A stretch of 64,000 nt of DNA from Pontibacter liquoris (GTDB lineage: Bacteria; Bacteroidota; Bacteroidia; Cytophagales; Hymenobacteraceae). The notes below the pieces were generated by a model, which was not told the origin of the DNA, searched no databases, and saw nothing but the letters and a program-made list of their open reading frames with translations. The stretch is from the NCBI RefSeq assembly GCF_022758235.1, contig NZ_JALEBG010000001.1, positions 124,001 through 188,000 on the forward strand. Reading direction: 5' to 3'. Positions 45,532 through 55,011 of this stretch are shown piece by piece (within the stretch, counting starts at the first letter, position 1; each line of letters starts with the position of its first letter). Position numbers and translations under genes: made by a program.

Positions 45532-46263
45532 ATGTCGCAGATCTTTTTGAAGGTGCTTTTGTTTTCATTAATCCCGGTTTTTACCATGATTGTGGGAGGT
45601 GGATTTGCGACGCTACGAAAACCAGGGGCGAACTTACGCAGCATTATACTTCATTTTGCTGCAGGTGTTGTGTTTTCTGTTGTAGCTGTTGAGATCCTGC
45701 CAGACGTGATCCGCAATCATTCACCTGTTCTGGCTACCATTGGTTTTGTACTGGGGTTCATGGCCATGATTGGCATAAGGAAGCTGACAGAGCCAAGTGA
45801 AACGGTTAGGAAACGTAGCACAGAAAACAGTTTGCCATGGGGCTTGCTTATAGCTGTTGCTGTTGATGTATTGATAGACGGGCTTCTGTTGGGTATAGGC
45901 TTCTCTGCCGGAAACACAGAAGGGATGTTGCTTGCCTTCGCTCTGTCGGTTGAGCTGTTATCGTTAGGTATGGCAACCGCCACCGAACTTGGCGAAAATT
46001 ACGCAAGTAAGAAACAAGCCTTCGGTTTGGTTGTGGCTCTTGCTTCCGTCTTTTTAGTAAGCGCCATATTAGGTGTTACTTTTTTGCAAAGCCTTTCGCA
46101 CCAGGTACTTCAAATAGTTTTATCTTTTGGGCTATCTGCCTTGCTGTTTTTAGTAACGGAAGAATTGTTAATTGAAGCGCATGAGATAGAAGAAACCACC
46201 TGGCATACCTCCGCATTCTTTGCCGGCTTTTTATTGTTTATGATTTTGGGGATGTATGTCTGA
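45532..46263 (+). CDS. ZIP family metal transporter
   Basis: 243 residues, about eight membrane helices. HFAAGVVFSVVAVEILPDV (helix with metal-site His and Glu) and VDVLIDGLLLGIGFSAGNTEG correspond to the two metal-binding helices of ZIP transporters; in the second the usual His is replaced by Asp (VDVLIDG). It would import zinc or a related divalent metal across the inner membrane. The gene stands alone. Confidence 0.88.
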   Translation: MSQIFLKVLLFSLIPVFTMIVGGGFATLRKPGANLRSIILHFAAGVVFSVVAVEILPDVIRNHSPVLATIGFVLGFMAMIGIRKLTEPSETVRKRSTENSLPWGLLIAVAVDVLIDGLLLGIGFSAGNTEGMLLAFALSVELLSLGMATATELGENYASKKQAFGLVVALASVFLVSAILGVTFLQSLSHQVLQIVLSFGLSALLFLVTEELLIEAHEIEETTWHTSAFFAGFLLFMILGMYV

Positions 46264-46338
46264 CACAAAACTACCGGGCCTTCAGAATAAGCAGGCTTTG
46301 TGGTATGTTAAGGCAATTACCAGCCGTATTGTTGGTTG

Positions 46339-47277
46339 CTAAACAGTTAATTTTAAGCTACTGGGTAGTTTCTCCAGTTCTGCGGTTACCTCCCGGATCA
46401 CATTTTCCCAATCACCCGGTTGGGTTTGCCGGAAAAGCCGCATGGTAGGGTACCAGGGGCTGTCGTCGCGGTGCTCCATCCAGCGCCAGTCCGCCTCGGC
46501 ATGCAATAAGGTCCAGACAGGTATGCCCAGGGCGCCAGCCAGGTGTGCCGGCATCGAATCCACGGTGATCAGCAAATCCAGGCCCCGCAGCACCCGGGCA
46601 TACTCGTGCAGCGCAAACTCTCCGGGATGCTCGCCAAAGCCTTCCTGCCACCCGGCTGCTTTTGCCCCGGCCTGCAGGATGTATAGCCGGATGCCGGCCA
46701 CTTTTGCAATCGGCGCAAGCACAGAAAATGGCACAGAACGGCGTTCGTCCCAGTCTCCTGCCTGCCACACAAGCCCCACGGCAAGCGTATCTTTCTCCGA
46801 AGAGAGCGGCAGCGGCGCTGCGTGCAAGTAGGGCTTGTCGGCAGCGGGAATGGTGTGTAAGGTAGTCCGGAAAACATGGGGCAGCTCCATGATCTCTACG
46901 TCTGCGTCATATTCCGTATCGGGCGTGCCGTCGTGCAGCGGCAGCAGCTCGTCGATGCCTGCCACCGTTTGCAGGAGCGGCAGGAGCGGGGGCTGGGCCC
47001 ATACTTTCACCTCAGCGGCAACTTGCTTTAAAAGGGGCGCATAGCGGATAAACTGGATCGTATCACCCAGGCCATGGTAGCAGCGCACCAGCACGCGTTT
47101 CCCTTCCAGCGAGGCACCATCCCAGATATACTGGAAATGGCGCGGCAGGTGCCAGCACGGTTTGCCGGCCCGGGCTCTGAGCGTTTGGTCGCTGTTTTGC
47201 CACGCTTCTTCAAACGCGCCCCGGCGCATGTGGCGCATCCACGCAGCGGCAGAATCGTCGGGTTTGTTAGCAGCCAT
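46339..47277 (-). CDS. GT9/heptosyltransferase-like glycosyltransferase
   Basis: 312 residues with LVRCYHGLGDTIQFIRYAPLLKQV, the donor-binding block of TPR-linked GT9-type transferases, and the C-terminal TVDSMPAHLAGALGIPVWTLL that matches heptosyltransferases and O-GlcNAc-type enzymes. A short N-terminal segment lacks tetratricopeptide repeats. It lies 25 bp after the permuted glycosidase-like gene on the same strand, so the two likely work on the same glycan. Donor and acceptor unknown. Confidence 0.85.
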   Translation of the reverse strand: MAANKPDDSAAAWMRHMRRGAFEEAWQNSDQTLRARAGKPCWHLPRHFQYIWDGASLEGKRVLVRCYHGLGDTIQFIRYAPLLKQVAAEVKVWAQPPLLPLLQTVAGIDELLPLHDGTPDTEYDADVEIMELPHVFRTTLHTIPAADKPYLHAAPLPLSSEKDTLAVGLVWQAGDWDERRSVPFSVLAPIAKVAGIRLYILQAGAKAAGWQEGFGEHPGEFALHEYARVLRGLDLLITVDSMPAHLAGALGIPVWTLLHAEADWRWMEHRDDSPWYPTMRLFRQTQPGDWENVIREVTAELEKLPSSLKLTV

Positions 47278-47302
47278 ACCTGTCTTTTAGTAGTATAGCC
47301 CC

Positions 47303-48190
47303 TTAACGCGCATAGCGGCGCATCATTTCGCTGCAGAAATCGGCAAACTCTGTTATGTTTTGCGGCGGACTGGTGTGGTGCGGCTGTACGCCTTTTGCTT
47401 CCGGCGTAAAGCAGAACGTTACGGTCAGGTCAAATTCTTCCAGTGCTTTCATCATTTTGTCGAACCACTGTTCGGCATCCGGTCGCAGCCAGTCAGCCCA
47501 GCTTAAGCCGGTGCGTAATTTTTTTACCCCTAATTTCCGGAGCCAGTCCACGGCGGCCTCCAGGCGGTGATCTTCGAAGTGGAACCACTGGCAGATGCCC
47601 ATTTCGGGCGTATAATCCGAGAAGTGCTTCAGGGCCAGCTTTGGGGTGCCGTCTTCGCGCAGCAGGCCCATATGGAAGTGGCGGTAGTATGAAGAGCCTT
47701 CAGCTTCGCGGTGGCGGGTGGTAGCTTCCCAGGCCTGTGGCAGGTCATAGAGGCTGTACCAGAAGATCCTGTCCACGCGGCCCAGCAACAGTTCGGCTGT
47801 GCGCCGAAGGCCAAACTCCTGCACTTCTTCCGCGCCAAAGGTAGAGACGCCCACTTCGGTTACCCACACCGGCAAATGAGTTACCGCTTCGATCTCTGCA
47901 ATTTTAGCAGGCCAGTCGTGTATCGACCAGAGATTCCAATCCAGCGGAAAACCGTGCACGGCTACGGCATCCATGTTCTCGAGCGCCCCGTGTTTTTCCA
48001 GCGTTTTGATAAAATGCGGGTCGATGGGCGAAATGCCGCCGAGCACACGAAGCACAGCAGGGTTCTCGGCTTTCACAGCCTCCGCTGACTGCTTTACCAT
48101 TTCGGCGTAGATCCGCCATTCCGGGTCGATCTCAAAAGCCCAGTGTGATTTGTTGTTCGGTTCGTTCCAGAATTTAACGGCTTCAATCAT
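47303..48190 (-). CDS. Circularly permuted GH-A clan glycosidase-like protein
   Basis: 295 residues. The acid/base motif WNEPNN sits at residues 8-13 and the nucleophile motif VWVTEVGV at 108-115 (E112). In clan GH-A these lie on strands 4 and 7 of the TIM barrel, so strands 1-3 should come first. Here the strand 1-3 type sequence (MGICQWFHFEDHRLEAAVDWL, GVKKLRTGLSWADW, VTFCFTPEAKGV) follows at 197-295, and the C-terminus (FADFCSEMMRRYAR) would join smoothly to the N-terminus. It resembles proteins annotated beta-xylosidase. No signal peptide. Transcribed with the GT9-like gene. Confidence 0.82.
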   Translation of the reverse strand: MIEAVKFWNEPNNKSHWAFEIDPEWRIYAEMVKQSAEAVKAENPAVLRVLGGISPIDPHFIKTLEKHGALENMDAVAVHGFPLDWNLWSIHDWPAKIAEIEAVTHLPVWVTEVGVSTFGAEEVQEFGLRRTAELLLGRVDRIFWYSLYDLPQAWEATTRHREAEGSSYYRHFHMGLLREDGTPKLALKHFSDYTPEMGICQWFHFEDHRLEAAVDWLRKLGVKKLRTGLSWADWLRPDAEQWFDKMMKALEEFDLTVTFCFTPEAKGVQPHHTSPPQNITEFADFCSEMMRRYAR

Positions 48191-48625
48191 ATGTTAAAAT
48201 TTGCGTATTTTTCGAAATAAACGGCATCCGCCCGCTGCTCACAAAGTGGCAAAGCAGGCCTGTGGCAGCAGTCCGCTGCCAGGTATAAAAGGGGCGTTTC
48301 TGCCCATGGCCCTTGCTGATGATTTTGCTGCCCGGCAAGTTTGGTCTCATTCAGCGCGCCGCTGCTTTTTACCGGTCCCATCTTGCTGCTGCGCCAGCCG
48401 GGCATAAGTATGCTTGCAGGCAAAGTATAAAAGGTGCCTGCAGCTACAATGCTCCCCATTTACGGGGGCCAACCTATGTTGTTGCATGCTACTCGTGGTG
48501 TGCCGGGGCAAGCGCCATACCTCCAGGGACTTGCCCTGGCGGGCGACGGGAATTAATTTCCTGGAACTTTGTAACCGTTCCTGTTTTGTGGCATCTAATC
48601 TTAATAAACCACAAAACCAGAACGT
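48191..48625. other. Intergenic region, no gene
   Basis: 435 bases between divergent genes. A short hairpin GCAGGCA/TGCCTGC (48416-48443) encloses an AAGTATA heptamer. No clear minus-7 box was found for the DUF4142 gene. Confidence 0.45.
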
Positions 48626-49174
48626 ATGAGAACTTGGAAAACAATGGCGGCATGGGCAACAGGGATGTTGTGCTGCCTCCTTTTACCGGTCGTGCCAGCT
48701 GCTGCGCAGGATAACCCGGAACTATCGGATCCGGAAGTAGCTTCGGTGGCTGTGGTTGCCAACCAGATCGATATTGATCACGCCAAAATCGCAAAAGAAA
48801 GGTCAAAAGATCCGAAGGTGCTCCAGTTTGCGCAGACCATGGCCAGCGACCATCAAGCCGTAATCGACCAGGCCGTGGCCCTTGTTCAGAAGCTGGGTGT
48901 TACCCCGCAGGACAATGCCGTAAGCAAGAAATTATTGGCCGATGCTGCCACAACAGACAAAATGCTGCGCACCAAATCCGGCGTGGCCTTTGACAAAGCT
49001 TACATCGACAACGAGGTGGCCTACCACAAAGCTGTGATCGGGGCGGTAGAAAACCTGTTGATCCCGGAATCGGAAAATGCTGAATTAAAGGAATTGCTCC
49101 AAAGTATAGTACCCGCTCTTAAAACCCACCTGGAGCATGCCCAAATGTTGCAAACAGAATTGCAGGGCAAATGA
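48626..49174 (+). CDS. DUF4142 periplasmic protein
   Basis: 182 residues with a signal peptide ending PAAAQ. DIDHAKIAKERSKDPKVLQFAQTMASDHQAVIDQAVALVQKLG is the hallmark of the ferritin-like four-helix family DUF4142. It overlaps the cupredoxin gene by 4 bp (ATGA), so they are co-translated. Function unknown, but the pairing with a copper protein hints at metal or oxidative-stress handling in the periplasm. Confidence 0.9.
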   Translation: MRTWKTMAAWATGMLCCLLLPVVPAAAQDNPELSDPEVASVAVVANQIDIDHAKIAKERSKDPKVLQFAQTMASDHQAVIDQAVALVQKLGVTPQDNAVSKKLLADAATTDKMLRTKSGVAFDKAYIDNEVAYHKAVIGAVENLLIPESENAELKELLQSIVPALKTHLEHAQMLQTELQGK

Positions 49175-49515
49175 GATCTTCCATTGCGCGCCGGCTAAGT
49201 GGGGTATACCTGGTGTGTGCCTTCTTTCTTTTGTATGGGCACACACCAGCCCGGGTTAACCCTGCCCCTAAAACATATACCGTAGAAATAAAGCAGATGC
49301 AGTTTCAGCCGGCGGAGCTTACCGTGCAGAAGGGCGACAAAATTGTTTTTATTAACCGGGACATCGTTACCCACAACGTAACAGAAGCTTCAGGCAAAAC
49401 CTGGAAGTCACCGGACCTGATCTCCGGAAAATCCTGGAGCATGGTAGCCACCAAAAGTGCAGTCTATTACTGCAGCTATCACCCGGTGATGAAGGGGACC
49501 ATACGTGTGCAATAA
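49171..49515 (+). CDS. Cupredoxin (plastocyanin/amicyanin-like)
   Basis: 114 residues with an N-terminal hydrophobic signal. The type 1 copper ligands are visible: H68 (THNVTE), then C101, H104 and M107 in YYCSYHPVMKG. FNRD-like IFINRDIVTHNV and the IKQMQFQPAELTVQKGDKIVF strand are typical. It should carry electrons or bind copper in the periplasm. Coupled to the DUF4142 gene. The 15-bp gap to cyanophycinase suggests a three-gene operon. Confidence 0.92.
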   Translation: MRSSIARRLSGVYLVCAFFLLYGHTPARVNPAPKTYTVEIKQMQFQPAELTVQKGDKIVFINRDIVTHNVTEASGKTWKSPDLISGKSWSMVATKSAVYYCSYHPVMKGTIRVQ

Positions 49516-49530
49516 GCTTATTTGTAATCC

Positions 49531-50370
49531 ATGCAGGTGCCGAAAGGAAAGTTAGTGGCCATTGGCGGCAACGAGGACAAAGGAACGGGAGAGGCAACGC
49601 TCGCCAGGCAGGGCTCCTTTTTTGACCAGGGCATTTTGAAGCGGATACACGACGAACTGTACGGGCCGGGCACCCGCATCGAGGTAGTGACCACGGCAGC
49701 CCTGGTGCCCGAACAGGCTGGCGAAGTGTATACGCATGCGTTCCTGTTGCTAGGCTGTGATAATGTGGGCGTGCTGCCCATACAACAAGCTGCGGATGCC
49801 CACCGGCCCGACTACCTGGAGCGGCTCTGCAAAGCGGATGCCGTGATGTTTACGGGCGGCGACCAAAGCCGTATTACGCGGGTTTTTCTTCATTCGGAGG
49901 CACTCGCCATACTTCGGCGCCGCTATCAACAGGAGGAAAAGTTCCTAATTTCCGGGACCAGTGCCGGCGCTATGGCCCTGTCGTTGCACATGATACATGG
50001 CTCGCTGGAGATGGACTCGCTGGTGAAAGGAACTGTGACGATGCAGGCTGGCCTGGGGCTGCTGAAGCATGTGATCATAGACACCCACTTTGTAAACCGC
50101 CGCCGCATCCCGCGCCTCATCGAGGCCATTGCTTGCGTGCCTTCCTGCATCGGCATCGGTCTTGGAGAAGATACCGGCATCCTGATAAAACAGAACCGGT
50201 GCATCGAAACGATCGGCTCAGGGCTGGTAATCGTGCTCGACGGGCGCAGGCTGGAAAAAAACAATTACAAGGACATCCGCGAAGGCGAGGCACTTTGCAT
50301 GGAGAACCTGATCATGCATGTGTTGCCAAAAGGACAGGCCTATAACATTGCCTCCGGCGATTTTGTATAA
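49531..50370 (+). CDS. cphB: Cyanophycinase
   Basis: 279 residues. The serine-hydrolase elbow GTSAGAMAL (S near residue 146), the FTGGDQSRI loop and DTHFVNRRRIPRLIEA are cyanophycinase signatures (peptidase family S51). It releases beta-Asp-Arg dipeptides from cyanophycin. There is no signal peptide, so it acts in the cytosol. No cyanophycin synthetase gene lies in the window, and the neighbours are a cupredoxin and DUF4142 gene. Confidence 0.93.
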   Translation: MQVPKGKLVAIGGNEDKGTGEATLARQGSFFDQGILKRIHDELYGPGTRIEVVTTAALVPEQAGEVYTHAFLLLGCDNVGVLPIQQAADAHRPDYLERLCKADAVMFTGGDQSRITRVFLHSEALAILRRRYQQEEKFLISGTSAGAMALSLHMIHGSLEMDSLVKGTVTMQAGLGLLKHVIIDTHFVNRRRIPRLIEAIACVPSCIGIGLGEDTGILIKQNRCIETIGSGLVIVLDGRRLEKNNYKDIREGEALCMENLIMHVLPKGQAYNIASGDFV

Positions 50371-50460
50371 GGCAGGCCGGCTCCTGATCAGCAACATGTC
50401 GTTTTTGCTGGCCATACTTCCCCGGCTGCAAAAGCACTGCGTCCTATAGCCTGCAAAACG

Positions 50461-50919
50461 TTAGTGCAGGCTCTGCAGGCGCTGAGTTATTTCCTCGATC
50501 AGCTCCTCGCTCCATTTGCCGGCAATTTCCTCATACTCCTGCTTTGTCCAGTTCTGGCAATACATCTTTTCAAGCCAGACCACGTTTTTGCCAGGTCCCA
50601 CTTCATAGCTCATATAACCCAGTTTTAGCAGCAGGTCTTTGGTGATATCAAATGGCGGAGCGCCTGCCCGTTCAAAACCCTCCAGGCGAAGTTTTAAGCC
50701 CATTTGCTGCACGTTGCCGTTTTCGATGCTGATGGGTGTGCCCTCCTCGGCGTCTGGGTCCTTTGTCCAGGTATCGACTACGATCTCCAGGCCAAAATCG
50801 TGGAACAGGGGTGTAATGTCGGTCAGGTTCTGGTGGATGTGCGTTGCCAGTTGGGGCAGCACGTTGTTATAAAGGTGTTGGAGCGCCTCTTTGCTGCGCC
50901 GTGTCTGGTTATCGTCCAT
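50461..50919 (-). CDS. Hypothetical acidic cytosolic protein
   Basis: 152 residues, no signal peptide or membrane helix. It reads as a compact alpha/beta protein: N-terminal helices (KEALQHLYNNVLPQLATHIHQ), a central strand region (ISIENGNVQQMGLKLRLEGF) and C-terminal helices (KQEYEEIAGKWSEELIEEITQ). No family is recognised. It ends the minus-strand group with the luciferase-like gene (62 bp upstream). Confidence 0.65.
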   Translation of the reverse strand: MDDNQTRRSKEALQHLYNNVLPQLATHIHQNLTDITPLFHDFGLEIVVDTWTKDPDAEEGTPISIENGNVQQMGLKLRLEGFERAGAPPFDITKDLLLKLGYMSYEVGPGKNVVWLEKMYCQNWTKQEYEEIAGKWSEELIEEITQRLQSLH

Positions 50920-50981
50920 GTGCTATGTTGAAGGGTGCCCCGCCGGCTCCGCGGAGATACGGAGGGGTGGGGTAGCTATAC

Positions 50982-51998
50982 TTATACCTTTTTGAATAAG
51001 CCTGAAAGCAGCTCGTAAGAGTGCAGCCTGGCCGCGTGCTCGTAAATGTTGGAAGCCACCATGATCTCGTCTACCTGCGTATCGTCGAGGAACGCCTGTA
51101 GCTCTTCCTGCACGGTGTGGGCACTGCCGATAAAGGAATAACGCAGCATCTGGTGCACCGAATATTTTTCCGAGCCATCCCAAAGGCCGTCCATACTATC
51201 CACCGGCGGCTGGGCCGGCTTTCCGGTGCCGCGGATGACATTCAGGAACGACATGTATAGCGTAGTAGCCAGGCGGTTTGCTTCTTCGTCCGTGTCGGCG
51301 GCAACTACATTCACGCAGGCCATAGCATAGGGTTCCTGCAGGCTTTCGGAGGGTTGGAAGCTTTCGCGGTATACTTTGAGGGCAAGCTGCAGGCTGGCCG
51401 GGGCAAAATGGCTGGCAAAGGCATAGGGTAATCCCATCATACCGGCCAACTGGGCGCCATAGGTGCTGGAGCCCAGCAGCCAGATAGGTACCCGGGTACC
51501 TTCCCCGGGAATGGCGCGCACCCGCGCGCCGGCATCGGCTGGTCCCAGGTAAGCCTGTAACTCCGCTACATGCTGCGGAAAATCCTCCACGTTGCCCCGC
51601 AGGTCGCGGCGCAGGGCCATGGCTGTTACCTGGTCTGTGCCGGGCGCGCGGCCCAGGCCCAGATCAATGCGGCCGGGGTAAAGGGTTTCGAGCGTGCCGA
51701 ATTGCTCGGCAATGACTAATGGGGCGTGGTTGGGGAGCATAATGCCGCCCGAGCCTACCCGGATCGTGGACGTGCTGCTGGCTATATGGCCGATCAGCAG
51801 CGAGGTGGCCGAACTGGCAATGCCGGCAATGTTGTGGTGCTCGGCCAGCCAGTAGCGCTGGTAACCCCACTGCTCGGCGTGCTGCGCCAGGTCTGCGCTG
51901 TTACGGAACGACTCGGCCGCGGTTTTACCTTCCAGCACAGGCACCAGATCGAGTACGGATACAGGAATACCAGCCAGGTTTTGCTTTTCGTTTGTCAT
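50982..51998 (-). CDS. LLM-class flavin-dependent oxidoreductase
   Basis: 338 residues of the bacterial luciferase-like family: [43 protein letters not shown] near the start, [39 protein letters not shown] and the [25 protein letters not shown] block. Such enzymes are FMN-dependent and often monooxygenases; the substrate is unknown. It starts 23 bp after the DsbA-like gene's stop, so both are probably co-transcribed. Confidence 0.93.
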   Translation of the reverse strand: MTNEKQNLAGIPVSVLDLVPVLEGKTAAESFRNSADLAQHAEQWGYQRYWLAEHHNIAGIASSATSLLIGHIASSTSTIRVGSGGIMLPNHAPLVIAEQFGTLETLYPGRIDLGLGRAPGTDQVTAMALRRDLRGNVEDFPQHVAELQAYLGPADAGARVRAIPGEGTRVPIWLLGSSTYGAQLAGMMGLPYAFASHFAPASLQLALKVYRESFQPSESLQEPYAMACVNVVAADTDEEANRLATTLYMSFLNVIRGTGKPAQPPVDSMDGLWDGSEKYSVHQMLRYSFIGSAHTVQEELQAFLDDTQVDEIMVASNIYEHAARLHSYELLSGLFKKV

Positions 51999-52021
51999 AT
52001 GTCTGTACTTGTTGCGGAGCC

Positions 52022-52669
52022 TTATTTTTCAGTTTTTTCTTCCTGCCATACCTGCTGCAGGGCTTTCAGGAAAACCTCGCTGGGCTGGGCGCCCGAGAGG
52101 CCATACTTGTGGTTGATCACAAAAAAGGGCACGCCGTTGACGCCGATCTGCTGGGCTGTTTGGATATCGGCGTTTACCTCTTCGGCCAGCGCATCAGACG
52201 CCAGCATGGTGCGCACCTCGGCTGCGTCCAGGCCGATCTCAGTTCCCAGTTGCACCAGTGTTTCAGGATCCTGCACGTTCTTGCCTTCAATAAAGTGGGC
52301 TGCAAAGAGGCGCTCCTCTGCCTGGCTCTGCAGGCCATGGCTGGCTGCTAAATGGGTCAGGCGGTGGGCATCGAAAGTGTTGGCCACCTGTACTTTGTCA
52401 AAATTATAGTGTAGGTCTACTTCCCGGGCCATGTCAGCCACGCGGTTGTTCATTTCCTGCGCCTGCTGGCGGGTAGTGCCTTTTATTTCCGCCAGAAAAT
52501 CATAGGTGTCCTTGCCGGGCACATGCTGCACGTCGGGCTGCAGCTGGTAGCTGTGCCAAACCACTTCTACTTCTTGGGCGTTGGGGAATTGTGCCAGCGC
52601 GTTTTCAAACTTGCGTTTGCCAATATAGCAGAAGGGGCACATGATATCGGACCAGATGTCTACTTTCAT
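52022..52669 (-). CDS. DsbA family (FrnE-like) oxidoreductase
   Basis: 215 residues with a CPFC redox motif at C11 and C14 ([15 protein letters not shown]), cis-proline region [21 protein letters not shown], and the inserted helical domain of the FrnE/HCCA isomerase subgroup. No signal peptide, so it is cytosolic, unlike periplasmic DsbA. It is probably a disulfide isomerase or stress-related oxidoreductase. First gene before the luciferase-like gene on the minus strand. Confidence 0.93.
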   Translation of the reverse strand: MKVDIWSDIMCPFCYIGKRKFENALAQFPNAQEVEVVWHSYQLQPDVQHVPGKDTYDFLAEIKGTTRQQAQEMNNRVADMAREVDLHYNFDKVQVANTFDAHRLTHLAASHGLQSQAEERLFAAHFIEGKNVQDPETLVQLGTEIGLDAAEVRTMLASDALAEEVNADIQTAQQIGVNGVPFFVINHKYGLSGAQPSEVFLKALQQVWQEEKTEK

Positions 52670-53017
52670 ATCAATTTATACTTTGTTAAACGTTTTGCCT
52701 TGTGAGGGCCTTGCACCTGCCTGCTGCCACACAGCGGGTAAGTATAGCGCGGCAACCCCGGGCAATGTGCCGGCAAAGGTAAGGGAACACCGCCTTTTTA
52801 ACGCACTTACGCCAGGTGGGTTTGCTCCTTTGCCCTTCTTTATACCTGTTCGGGCACGCTGCTGGCGGCCTGAAAGAGATGACCTTGAAGGAAATAGGTA
52901 GGAGCGGCTTCCGGAAATGATTTAAAATAAGCGGAAGTGTGTACCTTAGCAGGCGACCGGATATACATGTTTAACCAACGATCACCGGTTTTGTTTTAAT
53001 CCTGATAAAAACGAACG
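52670..53017. other. Divergent intergenic region
   Basis: 348 bases between the FrnE-like and gamma-glutamyltransferase genes. It holds two AAGTATA-type heptamers (near 52680 and 52741). TACCTTAG near 52943 is close to a minus-7 box. No gene or repeat was seen. Confidence 0.4.
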
Positions 53018-54751
53018 ATGGGCTTAAGAGCAACGAAAGCAGCTACGCTTCAGGTATGGCTGCTGTTGATAACACTGTTACCCGGCTTGCTAAGCAGCTG
53101 CGCCACCAATACGCAGATAGCAGGCAACAGCAAGGCGCGGGGGTATACCGCCGAAAAAGCAATGGTGGTATCGGCGCACCCCGAGGCCTCGCGGGTGGGC
53201 ATGCAGATTATGGAGCAGGGCGGCAACGCCTATGATGCGGCCGTAGCGACCCAGTTTGCACTGGCCGTGGCCTTGCCCGTGGCCGGCAACATCGGCGGCG
53301 GCGGCTTTATGGTATACCGCAGCGCCTCCGGCCAGACGGGTGCCCTGGACTATCGCGAGACAGCCCCGGTAGCGGCTTCCGAAACCATGTACCAGGACAG
53401 CGCCGGCAATGTGGTGGATGGCCTGAGCACCGACGGCCACCTGGCTGTGGGCGTGCCCGGTTCGGTAGACGGCATGGTGAAACTGCACCAGAAGCTGGGG
53501 TCTTTGCCCTGGGCCGCCCTGGTGCAGCCCGCCATCGACCTGGCCCGCAACGGCGTGGTATTAACGCAGAAAGAGGCTGACGGCCTGAACAGCTCCCGCG
53601 AGGCTTTTATCAGCAATAACAAGCATATGCCCTACTTGGTGCGCAGCCGGCCATGGCAACCCGGCGATACGCTGCGCCACCCCGACCTGGCCCGCACGCT
53701 GGAGCGCATCCGCGACAAAGGCCGCGAAGGGTTTTACGCCGGCGAAACAGCCGACCTGCTGGTAAAGGAAATGAAGCGCGGTGGCGGTATTATTTCCACG
53801 CAGGATCTGGCAGATTATACTTCGGTATGGCGCCAGGCAGTGGAAGGCACTTACAAAGACTATAAAGTGATTTCGATGCCGCCGCCTTCCAGTGGGGGTA
53901 TTGCCCTGCTGCAACTCCTCACGATGGTGGAACCTTATAACCTGCACAAGTATGGCTGGCAAAGTGCCGAAGCCGTGCAGGTGATGACGGAGGCCGAGCG
54001 CCGCGTGTATGCCGACCGTGCCCAATACCTGGGCGACCCGGATTTTGTGCAGGTGCCCGCGCAGCAACTGCTCGACAAAGACTACCTGAAAGCGCGCATG
54101 CGTACCATGAGCCTGGCGCAGGCCACCCCTTCCGAAGTCGTGAAAGCGGGCGAGCTGCAGGTGCATGAATCAGACCAGACCACCCATTTTAGTATCGTGG
54201 ACCCTGCTGGCAACGCAGTTTCCATTACCACCACGCTCAACGGGGCCTATGGTTCCAAAGTAGTGGTAGAGGGCGCGGGTTTCCTGCTCAACAACGAGAT
54301 GGATGACTTCAGCGCCAAGCCGGGCGTGCCTAACATGTTCGGGCTGGTAGGCGGCAAAGCCAATGCCATACAGCCCCACAAGCGCATGCTCAGCTCCATG
54401 ACGCCCACCATACTGGAGAAAAACGGTAAACTCTACATGGTGGTCGGCACGCCGGGAGGTTCAACCATCATTACCTCTGTTTTCCAGACGGTGCTCAATG
54501 TACTGGAACATGACATGACGATGCAACAGGCCGTGGCGGCCCCGCGTTTCCACCACCAGTGGCTCCCCGACGAGCTCCAGCACGAACAAACTGCCCTGGC
54601 TGCCGAAGTGCGCGCCACCCTGACTAGCAAAGGGTATAAGCTGGAGCCCCGCGGCCGTTACGGCCGGGTAGATGCCATCCTAGTGCTGCCGGATGGCACC
54701 CTGGAAGCCGGCGCCGACCCGCGCGGCGACGATGCTGCAGCCGGTTTTTAA
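53018..54751 (+). CDS. ggt: Gamma-glutamyltransferase lipoprotein
   Basis: 577 residues. Signal peptide ending LLSSC, a strong lipobox. Self-cleavage gives two subunits; the nucleophile is T388 in DQTTHFSIVDPAGN, matching the family's TTHYS. GGNAYDAAVATQFALAVALPVAGNIGGGGFMVY is the large-subunit signature, and GTPGGSTIITSV is near the C-terminus. It breaks or transfers gamma-glutamyl groups, for example of glutathione, at the periplasmic side. Single gene ended by a terminator. Confidence 0.96.
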   Translation: MGLRATKAATLQVWLLLITLLPGLLSSCATNTQIAGNSKARGYTAEKAMVVSAHPEASRVGMQIMEQGGNAYDAAVATQFALAVALPVAGNIGGGGFMVYRSASGQTGALDYRETAPVAASETMYQDSAGNVVDGLSTDGHLAVGVPGSVDGMVKLHQKLGSLPWAALVQPAIDLARNGVVLTQKEADGLNSSREAFISNNKHMPYLVRSRPWQPGDTLRHPDLARTLERIRDKGREGFYAGETADLLVKEMKRGGGIISTQDLADYTSVWRQAVEGTYKDYKVISMPPPSSGGIALLQLLTMVEPYNLHKYGWQSAEAVQVMTEAERRVYADRAQYLGDPDFVQVPAQQLLDKDYLKARMRTMSLAQATPSEVVKAGELQVHESDQTTHFSIVDPAGNAVSITTTLNGAYGSKVVVEGAGFLLNNEMDDFSAKPGVPNMFGLVGGKANAIQPHKRMLSSMTPTILEKNGKLYMVVGTPGGSTIITSVFQTVLNVLEHDMTMQQAVAAPRFHHQWLPDELQHEQTALAAEVRATLTSKGYKLEPRGRYGRVDAILVLPDGTLEAGADPRGDDAAAGF

Positions 54752-54808
54752 CAAGTATAATCTCATTCCCGGCAGGCTATTTTATACTTGCCAAGCGAAG
54801 GTGTAAAA

Positions 54809-54846
54809 GTAAAAGCTGTACCCGGGTAACCAGGTACAGCTTTTTT
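54809..54846 (+). terminator. Terminator of ggt
   Basis: AAAAGCTGTACC (54811-54822) pairs with GGTACAGC (from 54833), followed by TTTTTT. The following region to 55011 has no gene. Confidence 0.85.
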
Positions 54847-55011
54847 ATTGATAAAGAATTTTCTAAAACAGGCAGCTCCGGTTAGCTTAAGGGTTCTGAT
54901 GCGGCTGCCAGAAATCGTTCCTGAAATTAGGTAACAAAGTATAGGCTGCGATCGGCAAGCCGAAAATAAGCATGTGGGAATCAGCATTTGGTTGCTACAG
55001 CATTCGGCAGA

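Noticed and set aside
48187..48459. 90-residue open frame upstream of the permuted glycosidase, as a possible missing N-terminus
   Set aside because: It is in another frame and has no barrel-like sequence; the missing strands are already found at the C-terminus of the glycosidase-like protein.
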